Shown one piece after another: positions 16,161 to 24,167 of a stretch of DNA of 49,338 nt. This stretch comes from Candidatus Moduliflexus flocculans (lineage in GTDB: Bacteria; Moduliflexota; Moduliflexia; Moduliflexales; Moduliflexaceae). The position numbers and the translations under genes were made by a program. The notes beneath the pieces are model-generated. The model saw only the letters and a list, made by a program, of their open reading frames with translations. It searched no databases and was not told where the DNA came from. The stretch lies in NCBI GenBank assembly GCA_000739515.1, contig DF820455.1, positions 566,470-615,807 on the forward strand, read 5' to 3'. Within the stretch, counting starts at the first letter, position 1, and each line of letters opens with the position of its first letter.

Positions 16161-17369
16161 TTATTTCAGCGTTTTCACGCAGGAATCAGCCGCTTGCTGC
16201 ATCGCGACAGCGCCGTCTTCCGGGCTTTTCTGACCAGCCATGACGGCGTTTAATTCCGGTTTCATGGCATCCCAGTTACAACGCATTTCCAATACGATTG
16301 GCATCGGCGTGCCATTCACCATCTGCGCCGCAGAGCCGCTCAGAATCGGATCACTTTTCACAACTTCGCTTTCCAACGCTTCTTTGCGAGCAGGGAGGCG
16401 CGACAACGTTTTAATCATGTCCACCTGATTTTCGAGGTTCGTGGCATAATCCACAAACGCCATGACCGCTTCCAGTTTCGCATCAGCCACGCCAGCGCTG
16501 ATCATGAAGAATTTGCCGCTGGTATAAGGAGCCGGATATTTCTGCGTTGAGGAGACCATCGGCATTGCGGCAGTTGCAAATTTGTCGCCGAGGACTTTCT
16601 TATAGTCGCCTAATGACCAGTCGCCGTTGATGAGCATCGCGGCTTTGCCTTCTTTGAAGAGCGTGTCTGCGCCCGCGTAATCACTTTCTTTCGGGAGGAT
16701 CCCTTCAGACTTTAACTGCAAGAAGAACTTCAGCGTATTCACCATTTCCGGGGTGTTCAGCGTCGGGGTTTTGCCATCTTCCGCAAACACTTTGCCGCCG
16801 AATCCGCCAAGCCATGGCACCATCCAGAATGGTTCGATCTGATTCCACACCAGGCCGTACTGTCCGTCTTTGCTCAATTCTTTGCCTTTTGCAAGCAGTT
16901 CGTCCGTGGTTTTCGGCGCTTCAGCGATCAGGCTTTTGTTATACATCAACATCAGATGGTTGCCGTTCGCGACCGGAACGCCCCAGGTTTTGCCATCTAA
17001 TTTCACGCCCGCCACAGCAGAATCCACAAACAAGCTCAGATCAAACAGATCATCAACGGGTTGAAGCAATCCGGCTTTGGTGAACGGACCAGCCTGATCG
17101 CTGACGGTCCAGAGCAGGTCAGGCGCATTGCCGGCCAGACTGGAGGTTTGATAATCTTCGCGCAAGACTTCGGTGTCTTTCGTGACCACATCAATTTTCA
17201 CATTGGCATTCTGCGCCATGAATCCGTCAGCTAATTTTTTTACGAACTGGAAACCGCCATCGGCCTCGCCTTCTTGCGTCCAGAGTTGAATCGTCACATC
17301 TTCCGCCTGAGCGGCCACAGCAAACAACGCGATACTGCACAACACGACTAACGAAAAGATTCGTTTCAT
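16161..17369 (-). CDS. malE: Maltose/maltodextrin-binding periplasmic protein (MalE-like)
   Basis: 402 residues. Signal peptide 1-22 (ending VAAQA) then a type I/cluster-B sugar-binding fold: LWTQEGEADGGFQFVKKLADGF near the N-terminus, DLLWTVSDQAGPFTKAGLL, and the family motif FKEGKAAMLINGDWSLGDYKK (split here only by reading). It captures oligosaccharide in the periplasm and delivers it to MalFG. Family substrate assignment to maltodextrin rests on GDWSL-type similarity and on the porin and GH13 neighbours. A 14-bp LacI-type operator candidate lies 41 bp upstream of the start. Confidence 0.88.
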   Translation of the reverse strand: MKRIFSLVVLCSIALFAVAAQAEDVTIQLWTQEGEADGGFQFVKKLADGFMAQNANVKIDVVTKDTEVLREDYQTSSLAGNAPDLLWTVSDQAGPFTKAGLLQPVDDLFDLSLFVDSAVAGVKLDGKTWGVPVANGNHLMLMYNKSLIAEAPKTTDELLAKGKELSKDGQYGLVWNQIEPFWMVPWLGGFGGKVFAEDGKTPTLNTPEMVNTLKFFLQLKSEGILPKESDYAGADTLFKEGKAAMLINGDWSLGDYKKVLGDKFATAAMPMVSSTQKYPAPYTSGKFFMISAGVADAKLEAVMAFVDYATNLENQVDMIKTLSRLPARKEALESEVVKSDPILSGSAAQMVNGTPMPIVLEMRCNWDAMKPELNAVMAGQKSPEDGAVAMQQAADSCVKTLK

Positions 17370-17409
17370 AATGGAAATTCCTCCTGAAATTATTGGTTTT
17401 TACTGGTAT

Positions 17410-17423
17410 TTGAAACAATTCAT
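17410..17423. promoter_or_regulatory. LacI-type operator candidate upstream of malE
   Basis: TTGAAACAATTCAT is a near-palindrome with the same half-sites as three sites around the regulator gene. It lies 41-54 bp before the malE start, a position suited to repression. Confidence 0.55.
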
Positions 17424-17581
17424 TTCCACGAGAACTAAATAGTCCGCGTGGCCTGGCTTGATCTTATGGGCGGGACAGGAATCTGCTTTTTTCGCCCGGC
17501 GATCACCTCCTTATTGTTAAGGGGTTCATTTGGAAATGTTGGCAGAAATCCTCTCTGTCAACCTTGACATACATAACGACA

Positions 17582-18589
17582 TCAGATATTTTTCACAGAC
17601 TCGCCAATCACCATCTTGGTGTTCAATTTGATGGTCGTGGCAAAATCGCTATATTCGCCGCGAATTCGTTTTAATATGAGATGTGCTGCATTTTGTGCGA
17701 TGAGATTGAGCGGCTGTTCGACCATTGTGAGTGGCGGTTCGATAATTTCAACAGATTCGAAACGGTCGAAGCCGACAAGCGAGACATGATCCGGGATTGC
17801 GATATGCATTTCTTGCAGCGCTAAGACCGCGCCGACGGTCATCGTGTAATTTGTGGCATATATGGCTGTCGGCCGTTCCGGCAGCGCCATCAGCGCCTTA
17901 ACCGCATGATAGCCGCCGTATTGCGTAAAATCGCCCCAGGCGATCCATTCCTGTTGAATGGGAAGGCCATACGTCTGCATCGCGTTATAATAGCCCTGTA
18001 AGCGTTCCTGGCAGACCAATGAATCGCGCCGCCCATTGATAATCGCGATCTGGCGATGATTATGACGAATCAGTTCTTCAATGGCACGAAATGACACATT
18101 GGCATTATCAATAATCACCGCGTCGGTTTCGATGCCTGGAATGGTGTGATCGACTAAAACAATCGGAATCTTTTTGGCTAAATACTTTTGAATAACATCC
18201 TTGCTTGAAGCGGCAAGGTTCGATGGGAAAAGAATGACTCCATCAATATACCGATCCTGCAAAAACATCAGCTTACGTTTCAACGCATCTTTGTCGCGTT
18301 GATAGTCGCAAATAATCAGGCTGTAATGTTCTTGTTCCAGAATTTGCTCAATAGCGGTCGTAATTGAGGTGGAAAACATGTCAAAATCCGGCGTAACGAC
18401 CGCAATTGCCATTGAGCGCTTCCGCTTGAGTCCGCGCGCGAAAATGTTGCTCTTGAATCCTAACTCAACAATCGCGCGTTCGACGCGCCCCCGATTCGAC
18501 TCTCGCAACTGGTATCCGTTCAGATAGCGCGACACCGTGCCAACCGAGACCTGAGCTTTCTGAGCGACATCATGTACTGTTGCTACCAT
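17582..18589 (-). CDS. LacI/GalR-family transcription regulator of the mal locus
   Basis: 335 residues. The N-terminal helix-turn-helix and hinge (VHDVAQKAQVSVGTVSRYLN, then RVERAIVELGFKSNIFARGL) are typical of LacI/GalR; residues about 60-330 are the periplasmic-binding-like effector domain (VVTPDFD, DGVILFPSN, VSLVGFDRFE). It is encoded upstream of malE in the same direction, so malEFG are the obvious targets, with a maltodextrin-derived effector inferred. Operator candidates at 17410, 18598, 18761 and 18896 include one inside its own promoter spacer, implying autoregulation. Confidence 0.9.
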   Translation of the reverse strand: MVATVHDVAQKAQVSVGTVSRYLNGYQLRESNRGRVERAIVELGFKSNIFARGLKRKRSMAIAVVTPDFDMFSTSITTAIEQILEQEHYSLIICDYQRDKDALKRKLMFLQDRYIDGVILFPSNLAASSKDVIQKYLAKKIPIVLVDHTIPGIETDAVIIDNANVSFRAIEELIRHNHRQIAIINGRRDSLVCQERLQGYYNAMQTYGLPIQQEWIAWGDFTQYGGYHAVKALMALPERPTAIYATNYTMTVGAVLALQEMHIAIPDHVSLVGFDRFESVEIIEPPLTMVEQPLNLIAQNAAHLILKRIRGEYSDFATTIKLNTKMVIGESVKNI

Positions 18590-18597
18590 AATATTAA

Positions 18598-18611
18598 ATG
18601 AATCGGTTTAA
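18598..18611. promoter_or_regulatory. LacI-type operator candidate in the regulator leader
   Basis: ATGAATCGGTTTAA (minus strand TTAAACCGATTCAT), 9 bp upstream of the regulator start codon. It resembles the malE-side site in reverse orientation, with three differences. Confidence 0.4.
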
Positions 18612-18752
18612 GAGTAACTGCAATAAAAAAATCACAACAGATTTGAATGAAAGAAATCTTGCGTCCAATAACAACAATAAATTCGAGCGAATACGCAGCA
18701 TCATATAAACCCCGCGCCAACGCATAAAACATTCCGCGTTAAATCTGCGTTT

Positions 18753-18782
18753 ATTAGAAATTGAATCATTTCAATTTGTCAA
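18753..18782 (-). promoter_or_regulatory. Promoter with operator in its spacer
   Basis: On the minus strand a perfect TTGACA (18777-18782) and TCTAAT (18753-18758, 5/6 match) are 18 bp apart. The spacer holds the 14-bp palindrome TTGAATCATTTCAA (18761-18774). A bound LacI-type repressor here would block RNA polymerase. It would transcribe the regulator gene with a leader of about 155 nt. Confidence 0.65.
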
Positions 18783-18895
18783 GAAAAAATTTTATTAAAA
18801 ATAAATTAAAAGGATTAATTATTTAAAGTATTGAATAATAACGACTTGTTTCAAAAAAGATTTATACTATTTTTGAATGTCTATTGCGCAGATTA

Positions 18896-18909
18896 TTGAA
18901 TCGTTTTAA
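18896..18909. promoter_or_regulatory. Distal LacI-type operator candidate
   Basis: TTGAATCGTTTTAA, 135 bp upstream of the promoter-spacer site. It could serve as an auxiliary operator for DNA looping. The right half-site is weaker. Confidence 0.4.
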
Positions 18910-18996
18910 TTTCAATTTACTGAAGCAGGCGAACGAAACGCCTGAAATTGTGATTAAAGCAAGAAGGAAGGGACAACAACGCGGGGCAATGTCTGC

Positions 18997-20850
18997 TTAT
19001 TCCGTTTCCGCCGCGACCCGCTTGAGTTGTTCGTAATTTGTCATTGCCTGATCCAGCGTGGCGCGTTCCACGTCGCGCAGGCCGTACCAACTGCGCTGAT
19101 ACGCGAGCATATTCTCTGTAAAAATCGGCAGCAGCGCGGGGAAGGCGTGAGCGCGGCGGCGCAACTCTTTTTCATATTCGCGGTCGGATTTATATTTCGC
19201 GAGCGCGACGAAATGCTGTTCCCCCAAATACGCTAATCCGGCGAGATAAAATGCCCGCAGCGCTAAGCGAAAATCGCCGCGCTCGATCATTTCCTGCGCC
19301 AACGTCAGCCAGCTATCTGCCGGAAACTGACTCGCATCCACGTTCTCATCGGACAAATCCGGCTCAGCCGCATTCGCCTCAGAAATGGCGGCGACCGACG
19401 TTCGAAATTGGCGGCGTTTACGCCAGACGCGCCAGAGCATAATGGCAGCGACGCAAGCGATGATGCCCAACAACAGATAGAGCAGCAGTTGAATGCCTGT
19501 AATCGAAGACCCCGAACTGCCAAACGTGACATCGTCAAGACTCTTTTTCGGAAAGATTTTGTTGATCCACTTCTGCAACTTTCCAAACCATTTGCCAATC
19601 TTTTCAAGCCATATTTTCAGGGTTTTTCCCCAGCGTTGAAACGTCTCGAACATCCGCGTAAAGAAGCCGAAGTTCGCCTCTTTTTCGTTCGGTTTGCGCT
19701 CTCGCGCCATGCGCCAGGCGTATTCCGGTTGATTCATGACATGATCAAGAGATTGGTTCAATTCAGACGGGGAAATCGCGGCGGGCGCGACGTTCTCAGA
19801 TGACGGCGTTTGCGCGAAGGCGGACACGGTGTACATGAATGGAAGGGTGAGCGCGAGCAGCAGCGTGGCGGCCTGGCGCGACAACGCAAGACTTCTGATT
19901 TCGACCGTTAAATCTTCGCCAGTGCGCAGTGCCTCGCCGTAAAAGCAGCGGGCGACATACGCCGCCTTGATCAGCGGATCGAGGCACAAATACGTCAAAC
20001 CGCACACCACCGCAAAGAAGGTCGAATTAAACATCTGCATCCCCCCTCTTGTAAACATGGTTTCCACGCCAAAAAACATTTTCAGCAATTGCGGCAGACT
20101 ATACAGCGCGACGCCGAGATTGGCCGCAACAATGCCGCCGAGCGGGTTCGCAACCACCAACATGAGGACGGCGATATATGCGAGAAACATGATCAACAGC
20201 CATGTCCATTCGATGCGGTTAGTCGGGAAAAACGCCGAAAGCACCAACAACACCGCCACGCCGGACACCAACAGCCAGGGGCTTGTCAGCCAGATCAAGA
20301 GCATATTTTGCTTCGGCCAGCGTTTCGCCTCATTCCAGGCGCGTTTCGTGACGCTTTTAACGCTGCCGTCCTCCTCGCCGCCAAACGCCGTAGCGTTTTG
20401 ATAAAAGGCGTACAGCCAGGGAAATGGCGCGCCAAGCACCAGCGAACAGGGGAGGGCGATCATACCCCAGGATTGAATAATGGTCTGAACCGCAATGAGA
20501 CGCCAGACGCGCTGCCACGTCCACGCCGGAAACGGAATGCGCTGCAACGAGACTTTAAGTCGGAGCGCAAACGCAGCTTGCCAGCTTTTCATCCAGAGAA
20601 ACGCAACTGTCAGGCCGAACGCAACTTCGGCACACCGTTCGGCAGCATACGCGCTGCGGCTCATGTCCGTCCAGAAATAAAGCAGCGCGAGAACGAACGG
20701 CAGGCTACCGATATAGTAATGCGCCAATGTCGCGAGCGATGACCGCCGCAACAGGTGAAAAGCCTCTTCGACAAGATCAATTGCGCCTTTTTCAGTACGA
20801 TGCCGCGCGATCTTCGGGCGAATAGGCTTCTTTAGCGGATGTGTTGCCAC
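18997..20850 (-). CDS. Large membrane protein with C-terminal DUF4129
   Basis: 617 residues from a GTG start (MATHPLKK), preceded by GAGGG and overlapping the previous gene by 19 bp. About six to seven transmembrane segments in residues 40-345 resemble a membrane-integral domain of unknown function. A hydrophilic linker with an amphipathic basic stretch (about 395-450, WGKTLKIWLEKIGKWFGKLQKW) follows, then one more membrane segment (about 460-485). The cytosolic tail (about 520-610) matches DUF4129 (FRLALRAFYLAGLAYLGEQ and AYQRSWYGLRD). DUF4129 proteins often accompany transglutaminase or MoxR/DUF58 genes, which are absent here. Function unknown. Confidence 0.75.
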   Translation of the reverse strand: MATHPLKKPIRPKIARHRTEKGAIDLVEEAFHLLRRSSLATLAHYYIGSLPFVLALLYFWTDMSRSAYAAERCAEVAFGLTVAFLWMKSWQAAFALRLKVSLQRIPFPAWTWQRVWRLIAVQTIIQSWGMIALPCSLVLGAPFPWLYAFYQNATAFGGEEDGSVKSVTKRAWNEAKRWPKQNMLLIWLTSPWLLVSGVAVLLVLSAFFPTNRIEWTWLLIMFLAYIAVLMLVVANPLGGIVAANLGVALYSLPQLLKMFFGVETMFTRGGMQMFNSTFFAVVCGLTYLCLDPLIKAAYVARCFYGEALRTGEDLTVEIRSLALSRQAATLLLALTLPFMYTVSAFAQTPSSENVAPAAISPSELNQSLDHVMNQPEYAWRMARERKPNEKEANFGFFTRMFETFQRWGKTLKIWLEKIGKWFGKLQKWINKIFPKKSLDDVTFGSSGSSITGIQLLLYLLLGIIACVAAIMLWRVWRKRRQFRTSVAAISEANAAEPDLSDENVDASQFPADSWLTLAQEMIERGDFRLALRAFYLAGLAYLGEQHFVALAKYKSDREYEKELRRRAHAFPALLPIFTENMLAYQRSWYGLRDVERATLDQAMTNYEQLKRVAAETE

Positions 20851-21158
20851 AAGGTACCCTCATGAAATTCGCCTGGCACGGCAAGCAGCAGTTGGCCGAG
20901 CAGATAAAAACACCACCAGAGCGCGACGACTCCAAGCGCGAAACGAAACGCGTTGACGACTCCGGCGAGATGATAACGCTTCGAAAACGATGGTCGCGCA
21001 AACGTTGCAAGACATTGAGCGCAAAGCAGGCGGTCGTCATGCTCGCTCACGCATTCCCGGCAGAAAAAGCGCCCGCAGTCGGGACACCGCGCCGCCGCCT
21101 CGCGTGACGCGTGATTCGTGCAACGCTGTTTGGCTAAATTTTTGATCTGTGTTGCCAT
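20832..21158 (-). CDS. Small B-box-like zinc protein with C-terminal membrane segment
   Basis: 108 residues. An N-terminal Cys/His module (C13, H16, C25, C28, C33, C36, C46, C49) has spacing C-x2-H-x8-C-x2-C-x4-C-x2-C-x9-C-x2-C, as in B-box-type zinc fingers. One hydrophobic stretch (about 68-92) anchors it. The spacing is identical to that of the protein at 23142-23732. It overlaps the start of the DUF4129 gene, indicating translational coupling. Function unknown. Confidence 0.7.
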   Translation of the reverse strand: MATQIKNLAKQRCTNHASREAAARCPDCGRFFCRECVSEHDDRLLCAQCLATFARPSFSKRYHLAGVVNAFRFALGVVALWWCFYLLGQLLLAVPGEFHEGTLWQHIR

Positions 21159-21241
21159 GTGTTTCGTCTAACGTCTGCTCGTTGAGCTTGCCGAAACGAG
21201 CGCCGCATATTCCCTTCGCCAAGCTCAGAGAACGAGAGTTT

Positions 21242-22489
21242 TTATGTCTCTGGCTCAGTTCGAAGCACCCGCGCTAAGGCTCGAAAAATCATCGGTTTGT
21301 AGCGAAAAAACATAAACGCGCAGAGCGGCGTCAGGATGCAGCAGAAGAAGAAAAATCCGGCGACGACCGTCAAATCAACATGTAGAAATTCCTCCGCAAT
21401 CCGGCTGAAATCCATCCAGTGCCCGCCACCTTTGGCTTCTTCATAATCCACGCGATAGCCGTAATCGGACATCAACTGAAACGCGAATTGCAGGTCGAGC
21501 GCCATGATAAAGATCCCTAAAAAGGCGTAGAGCGGACGCTCGACCACCACAATCACGCCGCTGCCGCTGAGCGCGCGATAAAGAAACAGCCCGGCAAACA
21601 GGAGTTCCGAACCATGTCCCATGAACAGAATCACGACCTGATGCGCTTCGGTGAAGGCGCAGGCCGAATAGAGCACGGTGAACACGCCAAGCAGCACAAG
21701 CGCGAGCGCATTGCGCCGAAATAGATAGAACAACAATGCAAGCCCGCCGTATATCACGAGAAACAATGCTGGTTGGCGTTCATCAGTCAACGCGACGCCG
21801 CCGCCATACATAAAATCGAACGCCGGAATGGAGGGATACGCAAAGAGCCAACTGGCAAGCGCGTGGCCGAATTCATGCACCAACACCTTCATATAGCTGA
21901 AAATAAAATTCAAAAACGGCAGAAAAAAGACGATGATCGTAATCACCGCGCCAATGCCGAACGACAGCCAGCCTTCGCGCTCGATGGATTGCACAAACAG
22001 TTCTTCGACTTCATCCACTTGCTCGCTCTCATCGCGCTCAGCGTCTGGCGCATTTTGTTCGAGTCTGCTTTGTAACGGTTCAATCCGTTCGCGCGGCTCT
22101 TTATCGGTGTGCTGAAAACGCGTGAACACGATGCCGCAGCGCAGGCAGTCTATCCGTCCTTCGGCTTGCTCCGCGCCGCATTTCGGACATACCATCAAAC
22201 GCTGCCGCGCAACAGTCGGCGGCGTTGCGAATGTCGAGATCGGTTTTGATGCTGTTTGGCTGGCAGGCACAATGCGAGATTCGGCGCCGGTTTGCTCGAA
22301 AACCCGGTCATATTTGACCGCCTCGGCGCGGGTCAGATTGCGCTTAATCACGACTGGCACGCGCTGAAAGAGCTGCTCGACCCGCGCCTCGTCGAGCTTG
22401 AACAACGCGGCTAATTTGCGCTTGACGTCCGGCAAGGAGGCATGTTCTTTGATATGTCCTTCAAATACAATATCGAAACGTTCATCCAT
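21242..22489 (-). CDS. Zinc-ribbon membrane protein with M50-like HEFGH motif
   Basis: 415 residues. Residues 1-75 form a small alpha/beta domain that recurs before bacterial membrane domains (KLAALFKLDEARVEQLFQR, then PVVIKRNLTRAEAVKY). Residues 101-118 are a zinc ribbon (C101, C104, C115, C118). About eight transmembrane segments follow, with H205-EFGH-209 just after the first one, matching the zinc-binding HExxH of M50-type site-2 proteases. A third metal ligand (an NPDG-type motif) is not obvious, so catalysis is uncertain. It may be an intramembrane protease or an inactive M50 relative. It lies in the zinc-ribbon membrane cluster, 9 bp after the previous gene. Confidence 0.7.
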   Translation of the reverse strand: MDERFDIVFEGHIKEHASLPDVKRKLAALFKLDEARVEQLFQRVPVVIKRNLTRAEAVKYDRVFEQTGAESRIVPASQTASKPISTFATPPTVARQRLMVCPKCGAEQAEGRIDCLRCGIVFTRFQHTDKEPRERIEPLQSRLEQNAPDAERDESEQVDEVEELFVQSIEREGWLSFGIGAVITIIVFFLPFLNFIFSYMKVLVHEFGHALASWLFAYPSIPAFDFMYGGGVALTDERQPALFLVIYGGLALLFYLFRRNALALVLLGVFTVLYSACAFTEAHQVVILFMGHGSELLFAGLFLYRALSGSGVIVVVERPLYAFLGIFIMALDLQFAFQLMSDYGYRVDYEEAKGGGHWMDFSRIAEEFLHVDLTVVAGFFFFCCILTPLCAFMFFRYKPMIFRALARVLRTEPET

Positions 22490-22498
22490 GATGCGATA

Positions 22499-23074
22499 TT
22501 ACGATTGCGCCTCCGCAAGGTTGCGTTGGGCGGAACGAATGCGCTGACGCAAAATGCTGAGGACTTTTTCCGCTGTTTTCATCCGATTCAACGACGGCAG
22601 CGTTTCTTGATGCACGGCGGTGATAAGCTGACACGAACAGGTCGGGCCGCGCAAAACATTGATGGCGAGCAGCGCCATAAAAATAACGACAACAATCAGC
22701 CAGGCGATTCGCCCTTCATTCGAGCGTTCGAGAAACATAAGCCACAGCCATAGCGCAAGAAACGCGCTCAACACGACATTCCAGACCGCGCCGCGCCGCG
22801 TTTTTGCCAAAACAATCGCCTGAATATCGCGGAAATAAAAGCGTTTGTAATCTTCGGAAAAAACGTGATTATCCACGCTCAACACGTGATCCTCAGCGAG
22901 CCAGAGCGTGCACCAGGTGCGCGTCAGCGCAACGAATCCTTCCCGGCGCAGCCCTCTGCCGGGCAGGCGCGTATAATTCGTTGCTTTTCCGCGCAAATAA
23001 AAAAATTCGATCACGAAGATGAGCAGCATCGTGACAATCACGGCGGCGACAGGAATGATAAACCATATAAGCAT
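22499..23074 (-). CDS. Membrane protein with interrupted PH-like domain
   Basis: 191 residues. One N-terminal transmembrane segment (2-26) and a hairpin of two more (about 98-143). Soluble parts before and after (FYFRDIQAIVLAKTRRG and TCSCQLITAVHQETLPSL) look like one PH-like beta fold interrupted by the membrane hairpin. No catalytic motif. It is followed after 9 bp by the M50-like gene and is probably co-transcribed with it. Function unknown. Confidence 0.6.
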   Translation of the reverse strand: MLIWFIIPVAAVIVTMLLIFVIEFFYLRGKATNYTRLPGRGLRREGFVALTRTWCTLWLAEDHVLSVDNHVFSEDYKRFYFRDIQAIVLAKTRRGAVWNVVLSAFLALWLWLMFLERSNEGRIAWLIVVVIFMALLAINVLRGPTCSCQLITAVHQETLPSLNRMKTAEKVLSILRQRIRSAQRNLAEAQS

Positions 23075-23090
23075 GAGAAAACTCTCTCTT

Positions 23091-23140
23091 CAGGAGCGCG
23101 AAATCTTGATTTCGCTGTCAAATCAATATCTGATACTCCA
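23091..23140. repeat. Dispersed imperfect palindrome, copy B
   Basis: CAGGAGCGCGAAATCTTGAT followed by TTCGCTGTCAAATC and ending in TGATACTCC. It is a diverged copy of 1506-1556, here in a 67-bp gap between two genes of the zinc-ribbon cluster. Confidence 0.5.
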
Positions 23141-23141
23141 T

Positions 23142-23732
23142 TCAGGGCAGCGACTTTAATATATAGGTAAAAAACGCCCAAACGCCGACGCTCCAGCCTG
23201 TTAACTCGAGCGCGGAAAGCAGAATCGCAAAAACAAACCGGATTTTGCTGCGAGGCAGGATGCTGGTCGGCGCGTTCCAATATTTCATCGCAATAATAAT
23301 TGAAGCAATCGCGCCCGGCAGCGTCAAATAGAACGTAATGATCGGATAGAGCGCCACGCGCAAGGCAACAGAATCATAGAGCGTGCGATGGTTTTCCAGC
23401 GTCTTAATTTTCCCTTTTTTCTTGCCGGATTCTAAGCAACTCGCGCAAAAATGCTTTCCGTTCAAATCAAGGTCGCACAACGCGCATAAAAACCGTCCGC
23501 ATTGCTGACAATGCACGACCGCCTTTTTCTGCGGATGATAAAAACAGCTCGCCTCGTCGTCAGTCAGCAGAATTTCCCCTACGCCGCCCGGCGCAACGTT
23601 TTGAAACAGCGCGGGAAACGTATCAACGCGCACAGGCGTTTGGCAGGATGGACATTTTGTCAGGCCACGCGTGTTGAATTGCGCCTCATTTAGCGGTTTT
23701 CGGCATTTCAGACACTTGATCTCTCTATTCAT
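23142..23732 (-). CDS. Zinc-ribbon plus B-box-like membrane protein
   Basis: 196 residues. A first zinc ribbon (C7, C10, C27, C30) is followed by a B-box-like module (C63, H66, C75, C78, C83, C86, C96, C99) with exactly the spacing seen in the protein at 20832-21158. Two hydrophobic stretches (about 126-146 and 165-193) anchor it. The two proteins are probably paralogous modules of one system. Such Cys/His modules usually mediate protein or nucleic-acid contacts. The role is unknown. Confidence 0.7.
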   Translation of the reverse strand: MNREIKCLKCRKPLNEAQFNTRGLTKCPSCQTPVRVDTFPALFQNVAPGGVGEILLTDDEASCFYHPQKKAVVHCQQCGRFLCALCDLDLNGKHFCASCLESGKKKGKIKTLENHRTLYDSVALRVALYPIITFYLTLPGAIASIIIAMKYWNAPTSILPRSKIRFVFAILLSALELTGWSVGVWAFFTYILKSLP

Positions 23733-23740
23733 TTAACCGG

Positions 23741-24136
23741 TCACTCACAGGTTTTCAGCCATTTGATCGCGTCTTCAGGCTCTTTGAAATGTTCGACAGT
23801 TATCGCTGTGTTTGCGTTGATATTATGGGCGTTTTTCATAGATATTTGTCCTAAAATGCCTTCTGGCACGATAAACGCCACATAGCGCACTCCAAGCGCA
23901 ATCACGCGAGAGAACCATATATCTTTGATATATTCCTTGCTTCCCTTGTCATAGACCGGAATCAAACGCAAATCAATAAAACACTTTTTTATCTGGTAAT
24001 GACTGATAAGCGCATACTCATGTTCAACGACGTCTATAAGGTTTTTGTGAGGGATAAACCCAAGGAACGTTACAGAAAGTGTCTGTTCCCCTGCGATGAC
24101 TTTGACCTCGACAAATTCATTGATAAAACTGTTCAT
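23741..24136 (-). CDS. STAS/SpoIIAA-like domain protein
   Basis: 131 residues from the ATG at 24136, preceded by AAAGGATGGGG; the longer frame would overlap the upstream gene by 65 bp and is rejected. The alternating pattern KCFIDLRLIPVYDKGSKEYI, VRYVAFIVPEGILGQ and a C-terminal EDAIKWL is like single-domain STAS or SpoIIAA-like proteins, which act in phosphorylation-switch partner binding. No conserved Ser target is obvious. It is soluble and the only cluster member without membrane segments. Confidence 0.6.
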   Translation of the reverse strand: MNSFINEFVEVKVIAGEQTLSVTFLGFIPHKNLIDVVEHEYALISHYQIKKCFIDLRLIPVYDKGSKEYIKDIWFSRVIALGVRYVAFIVPEGILGQISMKNAHNINANTAITVEHFKEPEDAIKWLKTCE

Positions 24137-24167
24137 ATCCCCATCCTTTCTTTTCGATGAAAACGAC

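Larger units (their letters stand above)
18590..18996. other. 407-bp AT-rich regulatory gap upstream of the LacI-type gene
   Basis: Strongly AT-rich at 18780-18900. It contains three operator-like palindromes and one clear promoter, listed separately. No ORF or RNA gene is seen. The DUF4129 gene upstream ends at 18997. Confidence 0.6.
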
